Assembly (NCBI GenBank): GCA_036841525.1
Contig: DAITVZ010000020.1
Span: forward strand, 1-62,387
Source: JAAYEA01 sp012689325
GTDB taxonomy: Bacteria; Chloroflexota; Anaerolineae; JAAYEA01
Length of the DNA stretch: 62,387 nt
Reading direction: 5' to 3'
Positions 31,942 through 40,090 of this stretch are shown piece by piece. Under the pieces are notes generated by a model. It made no database searches. It saw nothing but the letters and a program-made list of their open reading frames with translations, and was not told the origin of the DNA. The position numbers were made by a program, and so were the translations under genes. Position 1 is the first letter of the stretch. Every line of letters begins with the position of its first letter.

Positions 31942-32853
31942 TCAGGCGGGCTTGCGATAGATGACCTTGAATCCGGTGCAGGCCAAGTCCGCCGGGTCCA
32001 AGGGGGCGAATGCGGGGGCGACGGGCAGCCGCGAGATGTCGGTGCGCGTCACCTCCTCGTGCGCCAGCTCCAGCCCTGCCTCCTGGAAGAGCCGCAGCCA
32101 GGTCGAGCGCTGCACCCGGTTAAAGTATTGCACGTCGTTGGCGTACCAGCGCCGCCACGTTGGCTCGGAGTAGCGGACATAGTTCTTTTTGGAGACGCCG
32201 CGGCAATAATAGGCCAGGTGGTCGCCCGGGTCGATGGTGTGCACGGCATAGCCGCCGGGCTTGAGCAGCCGGGCCATGTCTCGCACATAGGCGGGGAGGA
32301 TGGCGGCGTCCACGTGCTCCAGCACGTTGCAGGAAAAGACAACATCGAACGAGGCATCGGGGAACTGGGCCAGGGCGCCGCTGGGCTCGACGACGTAGCG
32401 AAACCCCAACAGGCGATAGAGCTCGTCGAACGAGCGCGCCGCGGCGATGCCGGCCAGCAGCTCGCGGGCGCGCGGCTCGCGCTCGGGCGGGAGCGGCAGC
32501 TCGGACAGCCGCTCCGCGAGCTGGGCAAAGTAGTGCTGGGCGGCGGGCAGTTGGCGGTTATCCCAGACGTCATAGAGGGTGATCCGCACGTCGCGCCACA
32601 GGCGGATGACCGTGGATTCCCACTGCAACCAGCCGGTGCCCAACTCGAGCAGCTCTGCCCCCTGGCGGGCGGTATCGTGCTGCGTCAAGACGTCCAGGAT
32701 CCAGCGCGCGCGCCGGACGTACGAATCGGGCAGCCCGCGGCGAATTCGCGTTCGCGCGCCCAGCGCGTTGCCCAGACGACGGTAGAGCCGCCTGGTCCAG
32801 GCGTTGGCGGAAAAGGCGCGGAGCACGGCGGCGATCAGCCAGTACTTGAGCAT
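31942..32853 (-). CDS. SAM-dependent methyltransferase
   Basis: The 303-residue protein has a class I methyltransferase core: motif I LLELGTGW near residue 72, an acidic strand end LYDVWDN, and FDVVFSCNVLEHV (motif IV-like) with a LLKPGGYAVHTI segment after it. The target (small molecule, lipid or sugar) is not apparent. About 25 N-terminal residues are moderately hydrophobic (LKYWLIAAVLRAF), suggesting membrane proximity. The ATG used has AAAGG four bases upstream. It lies 86 bases after the two small membrane-protein genes and may share their promoter. Confidence 0.87.
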   Translation of the reverse strand: MLKYWLIAAVLRAFSANAWTRRLYRRLGNALGARTRIRRGLPDSYVRRARWILDVLTQHDTARQGAELLELGTGWLQWESTVIRLWRDVRITLYDVWDNRQLPAAQHYFAQLAERLSELPLPPEREPRARELLAGIAAARSFDELYRLLGFRYVVEPSGALAQFPDASFDVVFSCNVLEHVDAAILPAYVRDMARLLKPGGYAVHTIDPGDHLAYYCRGVSKKNYVRYSEPTWRRWYANDVQYFNRVQRSTWLRLFQEAGLELAHEEVTRTDISRLPVAPAFAPLDPADLACTGFKVIYRKPA

Positions 32854-32939
32854 GGGTCCTTTCCGGGGCAAGAACAGGCCCCTCGACCGGCCGGCCGACC
32901 GGCGCGCGGCGAGGAGCCTGGCGATGCGGCAGGGCGGGG

Positions 32940-33176
32940 CTATTTGCCCGCGCCGAAATCGGCGATCTCGCGGATCATGTTGATGGTGTGCCAGACCAGC
33001 GCCGCCACCCGCTGCGGCGCGAGACCTTCCGGCGCGGCCAGCCTGGATTCGGCGCCCGCGGCGCCCGTGCGCTTGCGCTGGCTATAGAGGAACATGGCGC
33101 CCAACGCGCCGAGGAGGGAGCCCACCAGGACGCCCCCCAGGATGAAGCGGGTCTGCTTGGTCACTTCGATCTTCAA
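32940..33176 (-). CDS. Small single-pass membrane protein (YtxH-like)
   Basis: The 78-residue protein has one transmembrane helix (FILGGVLVGSLLGALGAMFLY) after a short charged N-terminus, then a basic cytoplasmic tail QRKRTG. This resembles YtxH-type stress-associated proteins, but the match is only in layout. It starts 16 bases after the end of the next upstream gene, so the pair is an operon. Function unknown. Confidence 0.72.
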   Translation of the reverse strand: MKIEVTKQTRFILGGVLVGSLLGALGAMFLYSQRKRTGAAGAESRLAAPEGLAPQRVAALVWHTINMIREIADFGAGK

Positions 33177-33192
33177 AGCGTCATCCCTCCCA

Positions 33193-33528
33193 TCAGTCCG
33201 CGCCAGGCGGAGATTCCCATCTCCCGCAGCCGCGCGGCGTGAAACGCCGGACCAGGCCCCGCAAAGTGGCCTGCGCCCCTGCCAGCCAGCCCTCGCCGGC
33301 GACGATCGGCGCGACGACCCGGCCGGCGGCGACGCCCGTCAGGCTCGCGGCGTCACGGGCCTTGTCGTTGACCCAGCCCAGGGCGATTCGGGTATGCTCC
33401 AGCAGCCAGCGCATGCCGCGGGTGCAGAAATAGACGGCGACGCACGGCAGCAGGCCCAGCACCAGGGCCTGCAACACGAGCAGGACCAAGGCGGCGTCGC
33501 GCCAGGGGGCCAAAGGGTTGTCGGCCAT
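33193..33528 (-). CDS. Small hypothetical membrane protein
   Basis: The 111-residue product has one long or two short hydrophobic helices near the N-terminus (ALVLLVLQALVLGLLPCVAVYF) and a positively charged C-terminal half. No family is recognised. GGAG precedes the chosen ATG by three bases; the in-frame ATG three codons upstream is an alternative. Expressed from the promoter at 33568-33595 together with the YtxH-like gene. Confidence 0.65.
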   Translation of the reverse strand: MADNPLAPWRDAALVLLVLQALVLGLLPCVAVYFCTRGMRWLLEHTRIALGWVNDKARDAASLTGVAAGRVVAPIVAGEGWLAGAQATLRGLVRRFTPRGCGRWESPPGAD

Positions 33529-33567
33529 GCTCTCCATTCCATGCGAACGAAACGATGCGTGCGCCCT

Positions 33568-33595
33568 ATTCTAGCCAAGCCAGGGCGATTGTCAA
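33568..33595 (-). promoter_or_regulatory. Promoter of the small membrane protein genes
   Basis: On the minus strand TTGACA (33590-33595) and TAGAAT (33568-33573) are 16 bases apart, about 40 bases before the first ATG. Confidence 0.8.
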
Positions 33596-33606
33596 GCAAA
33601 TGCTGC

Positions 33607-34830
33607 TCAGCGCTCCACCAGCTCGCGGGCGATCTCGGTCCAGCGGGTGAACCGCTCGGGGCGCTGCTCGCAGGTGTGGGTGTCCTTGAGCACCAGCTCG
33701 ACCACGCCGCCGCGGGTCACGTCCAGGGTGTGCTGGAGGTAGGCGCGCAGGCGCCCCTCGTCGAAATCGCCCACCAGGTCGGACGGGCGCGGCTTCCAGG
33801 AAAAGATGTAGCGGTTCCCCATCTGGGCGGCGCAGCGGTCCACGTTGGCCCAAGGCGAGATGGAGATGCGGCGCATGTGCGGCAGCGCCATCACGTCGGC
33901 CAGCTTGTGGGTGAGGTCCTCGCAGCAGCCATAGCCGGTGAGGCCAAAGGGCGCCAGCAGCCGCCGCTCGTACTCCATGGCGAACTCGGCGTGCATCTTG
34001 GGCGAGACCTGCGCCAGCTCTTGCACCTCGGCGGAGGCCCACATATCGCAAGGCCGCACGCGCTGGGGGTCAAAGCCGGGGGCGGGGAGCTCGTCGGTGT
34101 AGCCGACGCCGCCGGAGGAGTGATAGGTGCCATCGTTGTTCAGGCTGAGCAGGTTCTGATCCACGTACTGCTGCACCAGCCCGTGGTAGCCGCGCGCCAA
34201 GAAGGCCATGGCGTCGCGGAGCATCGCCGGGTTGTCGTACATGTCCACCATCACCTGGTGGAGCCCGCGCAGGCGGCAATAGACGCTCATCAGGTGAAAC
34301 GAGACGTGGCTGACGCCCTTGAGCTTGACGTCGAGGATGTCGCCAAAGAGCTCTTGCGCCTCGGCGAGGGCGCGCTGCGTGGCCGCTTCGTCATAGCTGA
34401 TCTGGGGCAGTTGGAGCTTGTCCAGGTCGGCGGGCTCGAGGATCACGGGGTCGAAGGCCCAGGCGCCGGTCTCCTGGCTGCTGGGGGTGTAGCGGGGCTC
34501 CAGGCCCCAGCCCGAATTGTGAATCACCTTGGAGACGATCCACTCGCGCTCGATCACGGTGTCGTCGAGGATGTGGTCGTGGTAGTAGAGGCGGCGGCGC
34601 AGGGCGCGCTCGATGGCGCGGGCCGCTTCGCCCTCGCACTGGAGCGACTCATCGGGCAGCAGCTCGCGCCAGGAGCCCTCCGGGAAGACGAGGATCATGG
34701 GGCGAGCGGGGCGCAGCGCGTTGTGGCGTTTCCAGAGCTCGACGCGCTGGGCCTGGATGGGCAGTCTGGCGATCTCGGCGACGCGCTGGGCGAGGTCGCG
34801 CAGCAGGCGCCTGTCGGGGATGCTGAACAT
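33607..34830 (-). CDS. URO-D-like (cobalamin-independent methionine synthase-type) barrel protein
   Basis: The 407-residue protein resembles a divergent URO-D/MetE-like TIM barrel group frequent in environmental genomes. Supporting segments are PMILVFPEGSWREL near the N-terminus, a middle GVGYTDELPAPGFD, FGLTGYGCCEDLTHK with a Cys pair, and ISISPWANVDRCAAQMG. Conserved Cys and His residues suggest a metal site. The start ATG has GGAGGT ten bases upstream. It is transcribed divergently from the phosphofructokinase gene. Substrate unknown; it is one of three barrel proteins of this superfamily in the window. Confidence 0.75.
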   Translation of the reverse strand: MFSIPDRRLLRDLAQRVAEIARLPIQAQRVELWKRHNALRPARPMILVFPEGSWRELLPDESLQCEGEAARAIERALRRRLYYHDHILDDTVIEREWIVSKVIHNSGWGLEPRYTPSSQETGAWAFDPVILEPADLDKLQLPQISYDEAATQRALAEAQELFGDILDVKLKGVSHVSFHLMSVYCRLRGLHQVMVDMYDNPAMLRDAMAFLARGYHGLVQQYVDQNLLSLNNDGTYHSSGGVGYTDELPAPGFDPQRVRPCDMWASAEVQELAQVSPKMHAEFAMEYERRLLAPFGLTGYGCCEDLTHKLADVMALPHMRRISISPWANVDRCAAQMGNRYIFSWKPRPSDLVGDFDEGRLRAYLQHTLDVTRGGVVELVLKDTHTCEQRPERFTRWTEIARELVER

Positions 34831-34864
34831 GTGCAGGGTTACCTCCGCGAGATGGTTGGGCGCC

Positions 34865-34870
34865 ATTATA
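34865..34870 (-). promoter_or_regulatory. Putative -10 box of the divergent URO-D-like gene
   Basis: TATAAT on the minus strand 35 bases before the ATG; no convincing -35. Confidence 0.45.
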
Positions 34871-34920
34871 GGCCGGATTGCCTAGCAGGGCGAACGACGG
34901 GCGAGAAGGCGATGCGCCGT

Positions 34921-34950
34921 TGGCAGGGCTGCCGCTTCGCGTGTATAATG
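34921..34950 (+). promoter_or_regulatory. Promoter of the phosphofructokinase gene
   Basis: TTGGCA (34921-34926) and TATAAT (34945-34950), spacer 18 bases, 36 bases before the ATG. Confidence 0.8.
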
Positions 34951-34986
34951 CGGGCGGGGACGGAGCAAGGACAGGGAGGCGACCTC

Positions 34987-36108
34987 ATGGCCAAGTACGT
35001 CGGGGTATTGACCGCGGGCGGCGACACGCCGGGCCTGAACGCGGCGCTGCGGGGGCTGGGCCGGGCGGCGCAAGACGTTTACGATATGCGGGTGATCGGC
35101 TTTCGCGACGGCTTTCGCGGGCTGATGGAGAACCGCACGCTGCGGCTGGAGGGGGCGGCGCTCTCGGGCATCCTCACCATGGGCGGCACGATCCTGGGCA
35201 CCAGCCGCGACAAGCCGCACAAAATGCCCATCGGCAGCCGGATATTGGACATGACCGAGGTGATGGTGCAGAACTATCGCCAGCACCACCTGGACGTGCT
35301 GGTCTGCCTGGGCGGCGGCGGGACGATCAAGAACGCCACGCGGCTGATGAAGGCGGGGCTGAACGTGATCACCCTGCCCAAGACCATCGACAACGACGTG
35401 GCCAAGACGGACATCACCTTTGGCTTTGACACGGCGCTGGGCATCGCCACGGAGGCCATCGACCGGCTGCACAGCACGGCCCATAGCCATCACCGCATCA
35501 TCGTGGTGGAGATCATGGGGCACCGCGCGGGGTGGCTGGCCCTGGGCGCGGGCGTGGCCGGCGGCGCCGACGTGATCCTGATCCCCGAGCTGCCCTACGA
35601 CGTGAACAAGGTCGCCGAGGCGATCCTGAGCCGCAGCCGCGAGGGCAAGAACTTTTCCATCGTGGCGGTGGCCGAGGGCGCCATGTCCCTCGAGGAGGCG
35701 GAGGTCTATCGCGCCGCGGAAAAGGCCGTGGAAGAGGCCAAGGACGACGAGTCGGAGGCTGCCGCGGAGGCGCGGGTGGCCGAGCTGGACCTGGCGCACG
35801 TGGGGCACACCATGCGGCTGGCCGCGCAACTGGAGCAGCTCACCCGGCTCGAGTCGCGGGTGACCATCCTCGGCTACTTGCAGCGCGGCGGCACCCCGTC
35901 GGCGGCGGACCGGCTGATCGCCACGCGGCTGGGCACCGCCTGCGCGACGTACATCGAGGAAGAGCGTTACGGGGTGCTGGTGGCGGTGCGCGGCGAGGGG
36001 ACCAAGCCGGTGCCGCTGCCCGAGGTGGCGGGCAGGCTCAAGCTGGTGCCGCCCGACCACCCCTGGGTGCAGAGCGCGCGTTTCGTGGGGACGTGTTTGG
36101 GGGATTAG
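34987..36108 (+). CDS. pfkA: 6-phosphofructokinase family protein
   Basis: The 373-residue protein should phosphorylate fructose 6-phosphate at C1 in glycolysis. It has GVLTAGGDTPGLNA at the N-terminus, PKTIDND at 131-137 with catalytic Asp135, and MGHRAGWLAL for sugar binding. The usual phosphoryl-donor loop GGDGS (ATP type) or GGDD(S/T) (PPi type) reads GGGGT at 109-113, so the metal-binding Asp is missing; donor specificity cannot be assigned. An acidic insertion (EEAKDDESEAAAEARVAELD) near residue 255 is unusual. GGGAGG lies seven bases before the ATG. Monocistronic with its own promoter. Confidence 0.88.
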   Translation: MAKYVGVLTAGGDTPGLNAALRGLGRAAQDVYDMRVIGFRDGFRGLMENRTLRLEGAALSGILTMGGTILGTSRDKPHKMPIGSRILDMTEVMVQNYRQHHLDVLVCLGGGGTIKNATRLMKAGLNVITLPKTIDNDVAKTDITFGFDTALGIATEAIDRLHSTAHSHHRIIVVEIMGHRAGWLALGAGVAGGADVILIPELPYDVNKVAEAILSRSREGKNFSIVAVAEGAMSLEEAEVYRAAEKAVEEAKDDESEAAAEARVAELDLAHVGHTMRLAAQLEQLTRLESRVTILGYLQRGGTPSAADRLIATRLGTACATYIEEERYGVLVAVRGEGTKPVPLPEVAGRLKLVPPDHPWVQSARFVGTCLGD

Positions 36109-36138
36109 CATATCGCATATGGCGTATCGCAGATCGCC

Positions 36139-36213
36139 AATCGCCTATCGCGGGAGAGGCAACTCACTCCTACGATAGGCGATTAGCGATTAGCGATCAG
36201 CGATTCGCGATAA
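36139..36213. repeat. Inverted repeat and five tandem GCGATTA heptamers
   Basis: AATCGCCTATCG (36139-36150) and CGATAGGCGATT (36173-36184) are 12-bp inverted arms. Overlapping the right arm are five 7-base units from 36179 (GCGATTA, GCGATTA, GCGATCA, GCGATTC, GCGATAA). The block separates the convergent pfkA and URO-D-like genes and abuts the stop codon of the latter. Confidence 0.85.
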
Positions 36214-36214
36214 G

Positions 36215-37306
36215 CTACAGGCGATACGCGCTCAGCCCGCACCACTCGCGGTAGGCGTTGACCACGGCGAGGTAATTGCGCAGCGGGACGCTGGCGGCGA
36301 TGGCGTTAGAGGCGCAAAGAACGTGCCCTCCATTCCCTCGCCCCGCCTCCAGGCAGTCGAGGGTGTGCTGGCGCACCTCCTCCTCGCTGCCAAAGCTGAG
36401 GGTGATGCCGCAGTCGAGGTTCCCCAGGAAGGTGATCCGCGCGCCGTGCTCCCGCTTGAGCCGTCGCAGGTCCATCCCCGCGTGCATGTCGATCTCCAGG
36501 TAACCGTCCACCTCGCAGCCGTAGAGGAAATCGTCCAGCACGGGCCACAGGTCGCCGTCGCTGGCGTTGATGGCGTAGAGGCCGTGGGCGTGGGCGCGCC
36601 GCGAGACCTGCCGCACCTCGGGGACGATGAACTCGCGATACGCTTGCGGCGAGATGATCAGCTTGGTCCCGGCAAAGTCCCCGCCGACGCCAGCCAGGTC
36701 CAGCCCCAGCGCGGCATAGCGATCCACCAGCGCCAGCGCCCGGCGGGTGGCAAGCTGAAAGTGCTCGCGCGCCACGTCGGGGGCGAGGAGCATGGTCTGC
36801 ATCAGCTCCACATCGGTCCAGACGCCGTGGACATAGGCGGGGGCGAGGACGGGGAGGTCGGCGCCGCGGCGGGCCATCTCGGCCTTGAGCAGCGCATAGA
36901 CCAGCATCTCTTGGTCGCCGGGCGGGGGCGCGGCGGCGGCGCGCTCGTTGCGGCGGCGGAGCGCCTCCACCGGGTCGGCGACGGGCGGGGGCGGCGGTGC
37001 GCCCCTAGGCAGGGGCGGTGCGCCCCTAGGCAGGGGCGGTGCACCCCTCGGCAGGGGTGGCGCCCAGAGGTAGATCAGGTCGTGGCCCAGCCGCAGCGCC
37101 AGCTCGAGCCGGTCCACGGCGTTGCGGCGCACTGCCTCCTCCCAGCCCACCTCAGCGGCCAGGGCGTCCCAGCCGTCGGGGTCGGCGGCGTAGGGGCGGC
37201 CCAGCAATTGGTCGGCCACGGGGGAGAGCAGCACGTACTCGAACACCGGCGTGCGGTCCGGCTCGCGGTGGCTCAGCGCGGCGATGACCCGTTCCCGTGA
37301 GTTCAT
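36215..37306 (-). CDS. URO-D/MtaA-like protein with an in-frame proline-rich minisatellite
   Basis: The 363-residue protein begins like the family (SRERVIAALSHREPDRTPVF) and contains INASDGDLWPVLDDF, GYLEIDMHAGMDL and ITFLGNLDCGITLSFGS, typical of URO-D-related methyltransferases. Residues about 83-104 are a tandem RGAPPLP repeat encoded by a 21-bp minisatellite, absent from the family norm. AGGAG lies seven bases before the chosen ATG; another ATG two codons earlier is too close to it. It is downstream of the amine oxidase gene by 62 bases. Substrate unknown. Confidence 0.85.
   Translation of the reverse strand: MNSRERVIAALSHREPDRTPVFEYVLLSPVADQLLGRPYAADPDGWDALAAEVGWEEAVRRNAVDRLELALRLGHDLIYLWAPPLPRGAPPLPRGAPPLPRGAPPPPPVADPVEALRRRNERAAAAPPPGDQEMLVYALLKAEMARRGADLPVLAPAYVHGVWTDVELMQTMLLAPDVAREHFQLATRRALALVDRYAALGLDLAGVGGDFAGTKLIISPQAYREFIVPEVRQVSRRAHAHGLYAINASDGDLWPVLDDFLYGCEVDGYLEIDMHAGMDLRRLKREHGARITFLGNLDCGITLSFGSEEEVRQHTLDCLEAGRGNGGHVLCASNAIAASVPLRNYLAVVNAYREWCGLSAYRL
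36996..37058. repeat. Three tandem 21-bp repeats inside a gene
   Basis: Units at 36996-37016, 37017-37037 and 37038-37058 follow GGTGCGCCCCTAGGCAGGGGC; the first two are identical and the third differs at four sites. Each contains the palindrome GCCCCT-AGG-CAGGGGC-like core. Being a multiple of three they keep the frame. Confidence 0.92.
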
Positions 37307-37325
37307 GGGCATGCTCCTAGAGAGG

Positions 37326-37384
37326 GGACGCAGATGCTCAGGATCGGACAGATTCCATCCAGGCGATCCTACGAATCTGCGTCC
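37326..37384. repeat. Inverted repeat of the GGACGCAGAT type
   Basis: GGACGCAGAT (37326-37335) and ATCTGCGTCC (37375-37384) flank a 39-base centre holding GATCGGACAGATTCC. The right arm runs into the amine oxidase stop. A related sequence lies at 59438-59467. Confidence 0.7.
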
Positions 37385-38838
37385 GGATTCCTTGCTTGGT
37401 GGACCTCCAGCGCGGCGCGGAGGCCCGACTCGATGGCGCCCTGAATCCAGGCGTGGGTGAGGGAGGTATGCTCCCCGGCCAGGTGAATGCGCCCCTCCGG
37501 CGCGGCGATGGCCTCGTGGAGCTGGCGCTGCTGGCCCGGCGCAAAGAGGGCAAAGGCCCCCCCGGCGAACTCGTCCAGGTGCCAGGCCACCGAGGCGCCC
37601 ACCTCGAATTCGGCGGCGATCTGCGGGTGGATTTTCGCCACGTCCTCCACGGCCAGCCGGACTCGCTCGGCGCGGGGCAGGGCGCCCCAGCGCAGCGCGT
37701 CCATCCCCCAGGTGTAGCTGGCCAGCAGCAGCCCCCGCCCGGTCTCTCCTCCCACCGTGGGATAATACACCGTGCGGATGGGCAGGTCGGTGACGGTCAG
37801 GCCGCCCTGGATCCCCTCGTCCTGCTCCCAGAAGCGGCGGCGGCACTGCAAAAAGATCTTGGTCGCCGTCTCATAGTGCAACTGGCGGATGGCGCGGCGC
37901 TTGGCATGGGAAAAGGGCGGCGTTATCTCTATCTGGCGCAGCACCGGCAGGGGCGCGGTGACGATCGCGCGGTCGCCGGTGACCTGGCCGACTCCAGCGC
38001 CTGTGCGGTAGGTGACCGTCACGCCCTGGTCGTCCTGCGCCAGGGCCGTGACTTGCGCGCCGAAGCGGACGCGATCGCGGAGGGCGGGCAAAAAGGCGCG
38101 GGGCAGCAGGTCCAGCCCGCCGACCACCTGATGCAGGTCGCGGTAGCAGTCGCCCAGCTCTTCGCGGAGCAGCTCCAGGAAGGCCGAGTTGAGCAGCGCC
38201 TCCTGGTTGGTGGCCAGGCCAAAGAGCTCGATGGCCCCCGGCGACCAGCCCCGCTCGGCCAGGAAGCGGCGCAGCGAATAGTCGTCGTAGCGCTCGGCGA
38301 TCTCGCCCCAAGCGCGCTCCCCGCCCGCGCTGACCTCCCGGCGCAGCGGTGCCAGCGCCTCCTCCCAGAGCGCGGCGATGGGCCGCTGCCGCTCGTCGGG
38401 GCGCAGGTCAAAGCCATAGCTATCGCGGCGGCTATGCGAGTCGGCGACGCGGTGGCGGTGCCCCTGGATATGCCGGTAGGCCTGGGGGTTATCCACCACA
38501 AAGGGCGCCAGGGGCAGCCCCCACTGGGCCACGTAGGCTAGGGTCAGCTCGTGGGACCGGGGGATGCGCATGGCCCCGGCGTTGCCATAGAGCCCGTCGG
38601 TGAATGGCTCGCGGAGGGTGAGGATGCGCCCGCCGACGCGCTGGCGCGCCTCCAGGAGCTGGGGATCGTGCCCGGCGCGGAGCAGTTCGTAAGCCGCGAC
38701 GAGCCCGGCCATCCCCGCGCCGACGATGATCACCCGCTGGTGGGCCGCGGCGCGAGGCCGCGAATCCTCGCGCCGCGAATCCTCGCGCCGTAGCCCCTCG
38801 CGGATGATGGAGAGATACGGGTGGTGGGGCCCGCTCAC
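37369..38838 (-). CDS. Flavin-dependent amine oxidase
   Basis: The 489-residue FAD enzyme oxidises amines or L-amino acids. The Rossmann motif is VIIVGAGMAGLVAAYEL with LLEARQRVGGR following, the R-motif (GNAGAMRIP) positions the flavin, and the C-terminal GRIHLAGEHTS...WIQGAIESGLRAA closes the FAD site. GTG start, overlapping the stop of the Gfo/Idh/MocA gene by four bases (GTGA). The first 30 residues are unusual, containing a doubled REDSR from a 15-bp DNA repeat, so the true start could be nearer residue 34. The coupling suggests that both act on one nitrogen-containing substrate. Confidence 0.9.
   Translation of the reverse strand: MSGPHHPYLSIIREGLRREDSRREDSRPRAAAHQRVIIVGAGMAGLVAAYELLRAGHDPQLLEARQRVGGRILTLREPFTDGLYGNAGAMRIPRSHELTLAYVAQWGLPLAPFVVDNPQAYRHIQGHRHRVADSHSRRDSYGFDLRPDERQRPIAALWEEALAPLRREVSAGGERAWGEIAERYDDYSLRRFLAERGWSPGAIELFGLATNQEALLNSAFLELLREELGDCYRDLHQVVGGLDLLPRAFLPALRDRVRFGAQVTALAQDDQGVTVTYRTGAGVGQVTGDRAIVTAPLPVLRQIEITPPFSHAKRRAIRQLHYETATKIFLQCRRRFWEQDEGIQGGLTVTDLPIRTVYYPTVGGETGRGLLLASYTWGMDALRWGALPRAERVRLAVEDVAKIHPQIAAEFEVGASVAWHLDEFAGGAFALFAPGQQRQLHEAIAAPEGRIHLAGEHTSLTHAWIQGAIESGLRAALEVHQARNPDADS
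38758..38787. repeat. Tandem 15-bp repeat inside the amine oxidase gene
   Basis: CCGCGAATCCTCGCG occurs twice head to tail and gives the duplicated REDSR at the N-terminus. Each unit has CGCGA/TCGCG arms. Confidence 0.85.
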
Positions 38839-40004
38839 AACTGGCGCACCTCGACGAACTGCCCGGTCAGCGCCGACTCGGTGGCGGCGAGGCAGGCATA
38901 GACGGAGCGCAGGCCGGTCTCGATGGGCGTGCGCGAGGTGGCCTTGCCCTGGATCACCCCGACGAAATCGCGGGCCAGCTCGATGTCGCCGCCAAAGTGG
39001 CTGGCGCCCTCGCCGGCGCGCTCGGTGGCCGAGAAGGGGGCGTGATGGCGCACCCGCTTGAGCTCGTTGGTGTACCAGTCAAAGCCGACGGTCCCCTGGT
39101 AGCCGCTGACCGTGGCCCCGCGGGCGCCGGCGTCGCGGCGAGCGAAAAAGACCTGGCTATAGACGCCGTGGGCGCCGTTGGCGAACTCGATCACGGCGCT
39201 GGAGCAGTCCTCGTTCCAGCCGGTCTCGGGCGAGCCCGCGTCCACGCTCCAGAGGCAGGGGTGGTCCTTCAGATCGCCGCCGCTATAGTTGCGCTGGCGG
39301 TTCTGCGGGCTCTCCAGGCAAGTGTCCTGCTCGTCGCAGATGGCGCAATGCAGCCCGGCGGGCTTGGTCCCGCCATAGACCTTGCCCCAGGTGCCCATGG
39401 CGGCCACGCGGACGATGGGCGAGTCCATCAGGTACATGATATAGTCGAAATCGTGGGTGGCCTTTTGCATAAAGAGGCCGTGGCTGACGTCATAATAGCG
39501 GTAGAAGCGCTCCCAATAGACGGTGCCGTAGGGGACATAGTTGACGGCGTGGAGGTGGACCGGCTCGCCCACGGCGCCGCCGGCGATATAGTCGCGGCAG
39601 AGGACGCACAGCGGCGAGACGCGCAGCGGAAAGCTCACCACCGCCTGGCAGCGGGAGCCCTGGAAGGCGCGCTCGATGCCCTGGGCCTGCTCCATGGTCA
39701 CGGCGATGGGCTTCTCCAAAAAGAGCGGCAGGTCGTAGCGGGCCGCCTCGATGGCATAGGGGGCGTGGAGGTTACAGCGGGTGCCGATGGCGAGGGCGTC
39801 CAGCTTGGCGTGGCGCACCATCTCGTCCATGGTGCCGTAAAAGGTCACCTCGTCCTGGTCGCAGGGGGCGAGCCGCTGGCGGGCTCCCTCCGGGTCGGGG
39901 TCCACGATGCCCACCACGCGCAGGTCGGGGGCGATCTGGCGGAAGGGGCCCTTGATCATGCCGCTGATGCGGTTGCCGTAGCCGGCGACGCCGAGTCGAA
40001 TCAT
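38835..40004 (-). CDS. Gfo/Idh/MocA family oxidoreductase
   Basis: The 389-residue NAD(P)-dependent dehydrogenase starts with RLGVAGYGNRISGMI (Rossmann GxGxxG-like) and has the conserved EKPIAVTMEQA with Lys, followed by a C-terminal beta-sheet domain. Unlike most relatives it has a four-cysteine cluster HCAICDEQDTC plus nearby CLW, possibly binding zinc. AAGGAG is ten bases before the ATG; an in-frame extension upstream is rejected. Its stop overlaps the amine oxidase start (GTGA). Substrate is probably a sugar or inositol derivative. Confidence 0.9.
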   Translation of the reverse strand: MIRLGVAGYGNRISGMIKGPFRQIAPDLRVVGIVDPDPEGARQRLAPCDQDEVTFYGTMDEMVRHAKLDALAIGTRCNLHAPYAIEAARYDLPLFLEKPIAVTMEQAQGIERAFQGSRCQAVVSFPLRVSPLCVLCRDYIAGGAVGEPVHLHAVNYVPYGTVYWERFYRYYDVSHGLFMQKATHDFDYIMYLMDSPIVRVAAMGTWGKVYGGTKPAGLHCAICDEQDTCLESPQNRQRNYSGGDLKDHPCLWSVDAGSPETGWNEDCSSAVIEFANGAHGVYSQVFFARRDAGARGATVSGYQGTVGFDWYTNELKRVRHHAPFSATERAGEGASHFGGDIELARDFVGVIQGKATSRTPIETGLRSVYACLAATESALTGQFVEVRQL

Positions 40005-40090
40005 GGTTGTCGTTCTCCTTGTTGGGTTGGTGGTTTGCGGGCGGGTCGGCGGCCCAGGCGACGGTGGCTGGGCCGCCGGGAGCCGGACCG

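Noticed and set aside
33094..34986. Large N-terminal extension of the phosphofructokinase gene
   Set aside because: The frame is open upstream but runs antisense to the URO-D-like gene and through the promoter; the ATG at 34987 has GGGAGG and matches the family start.
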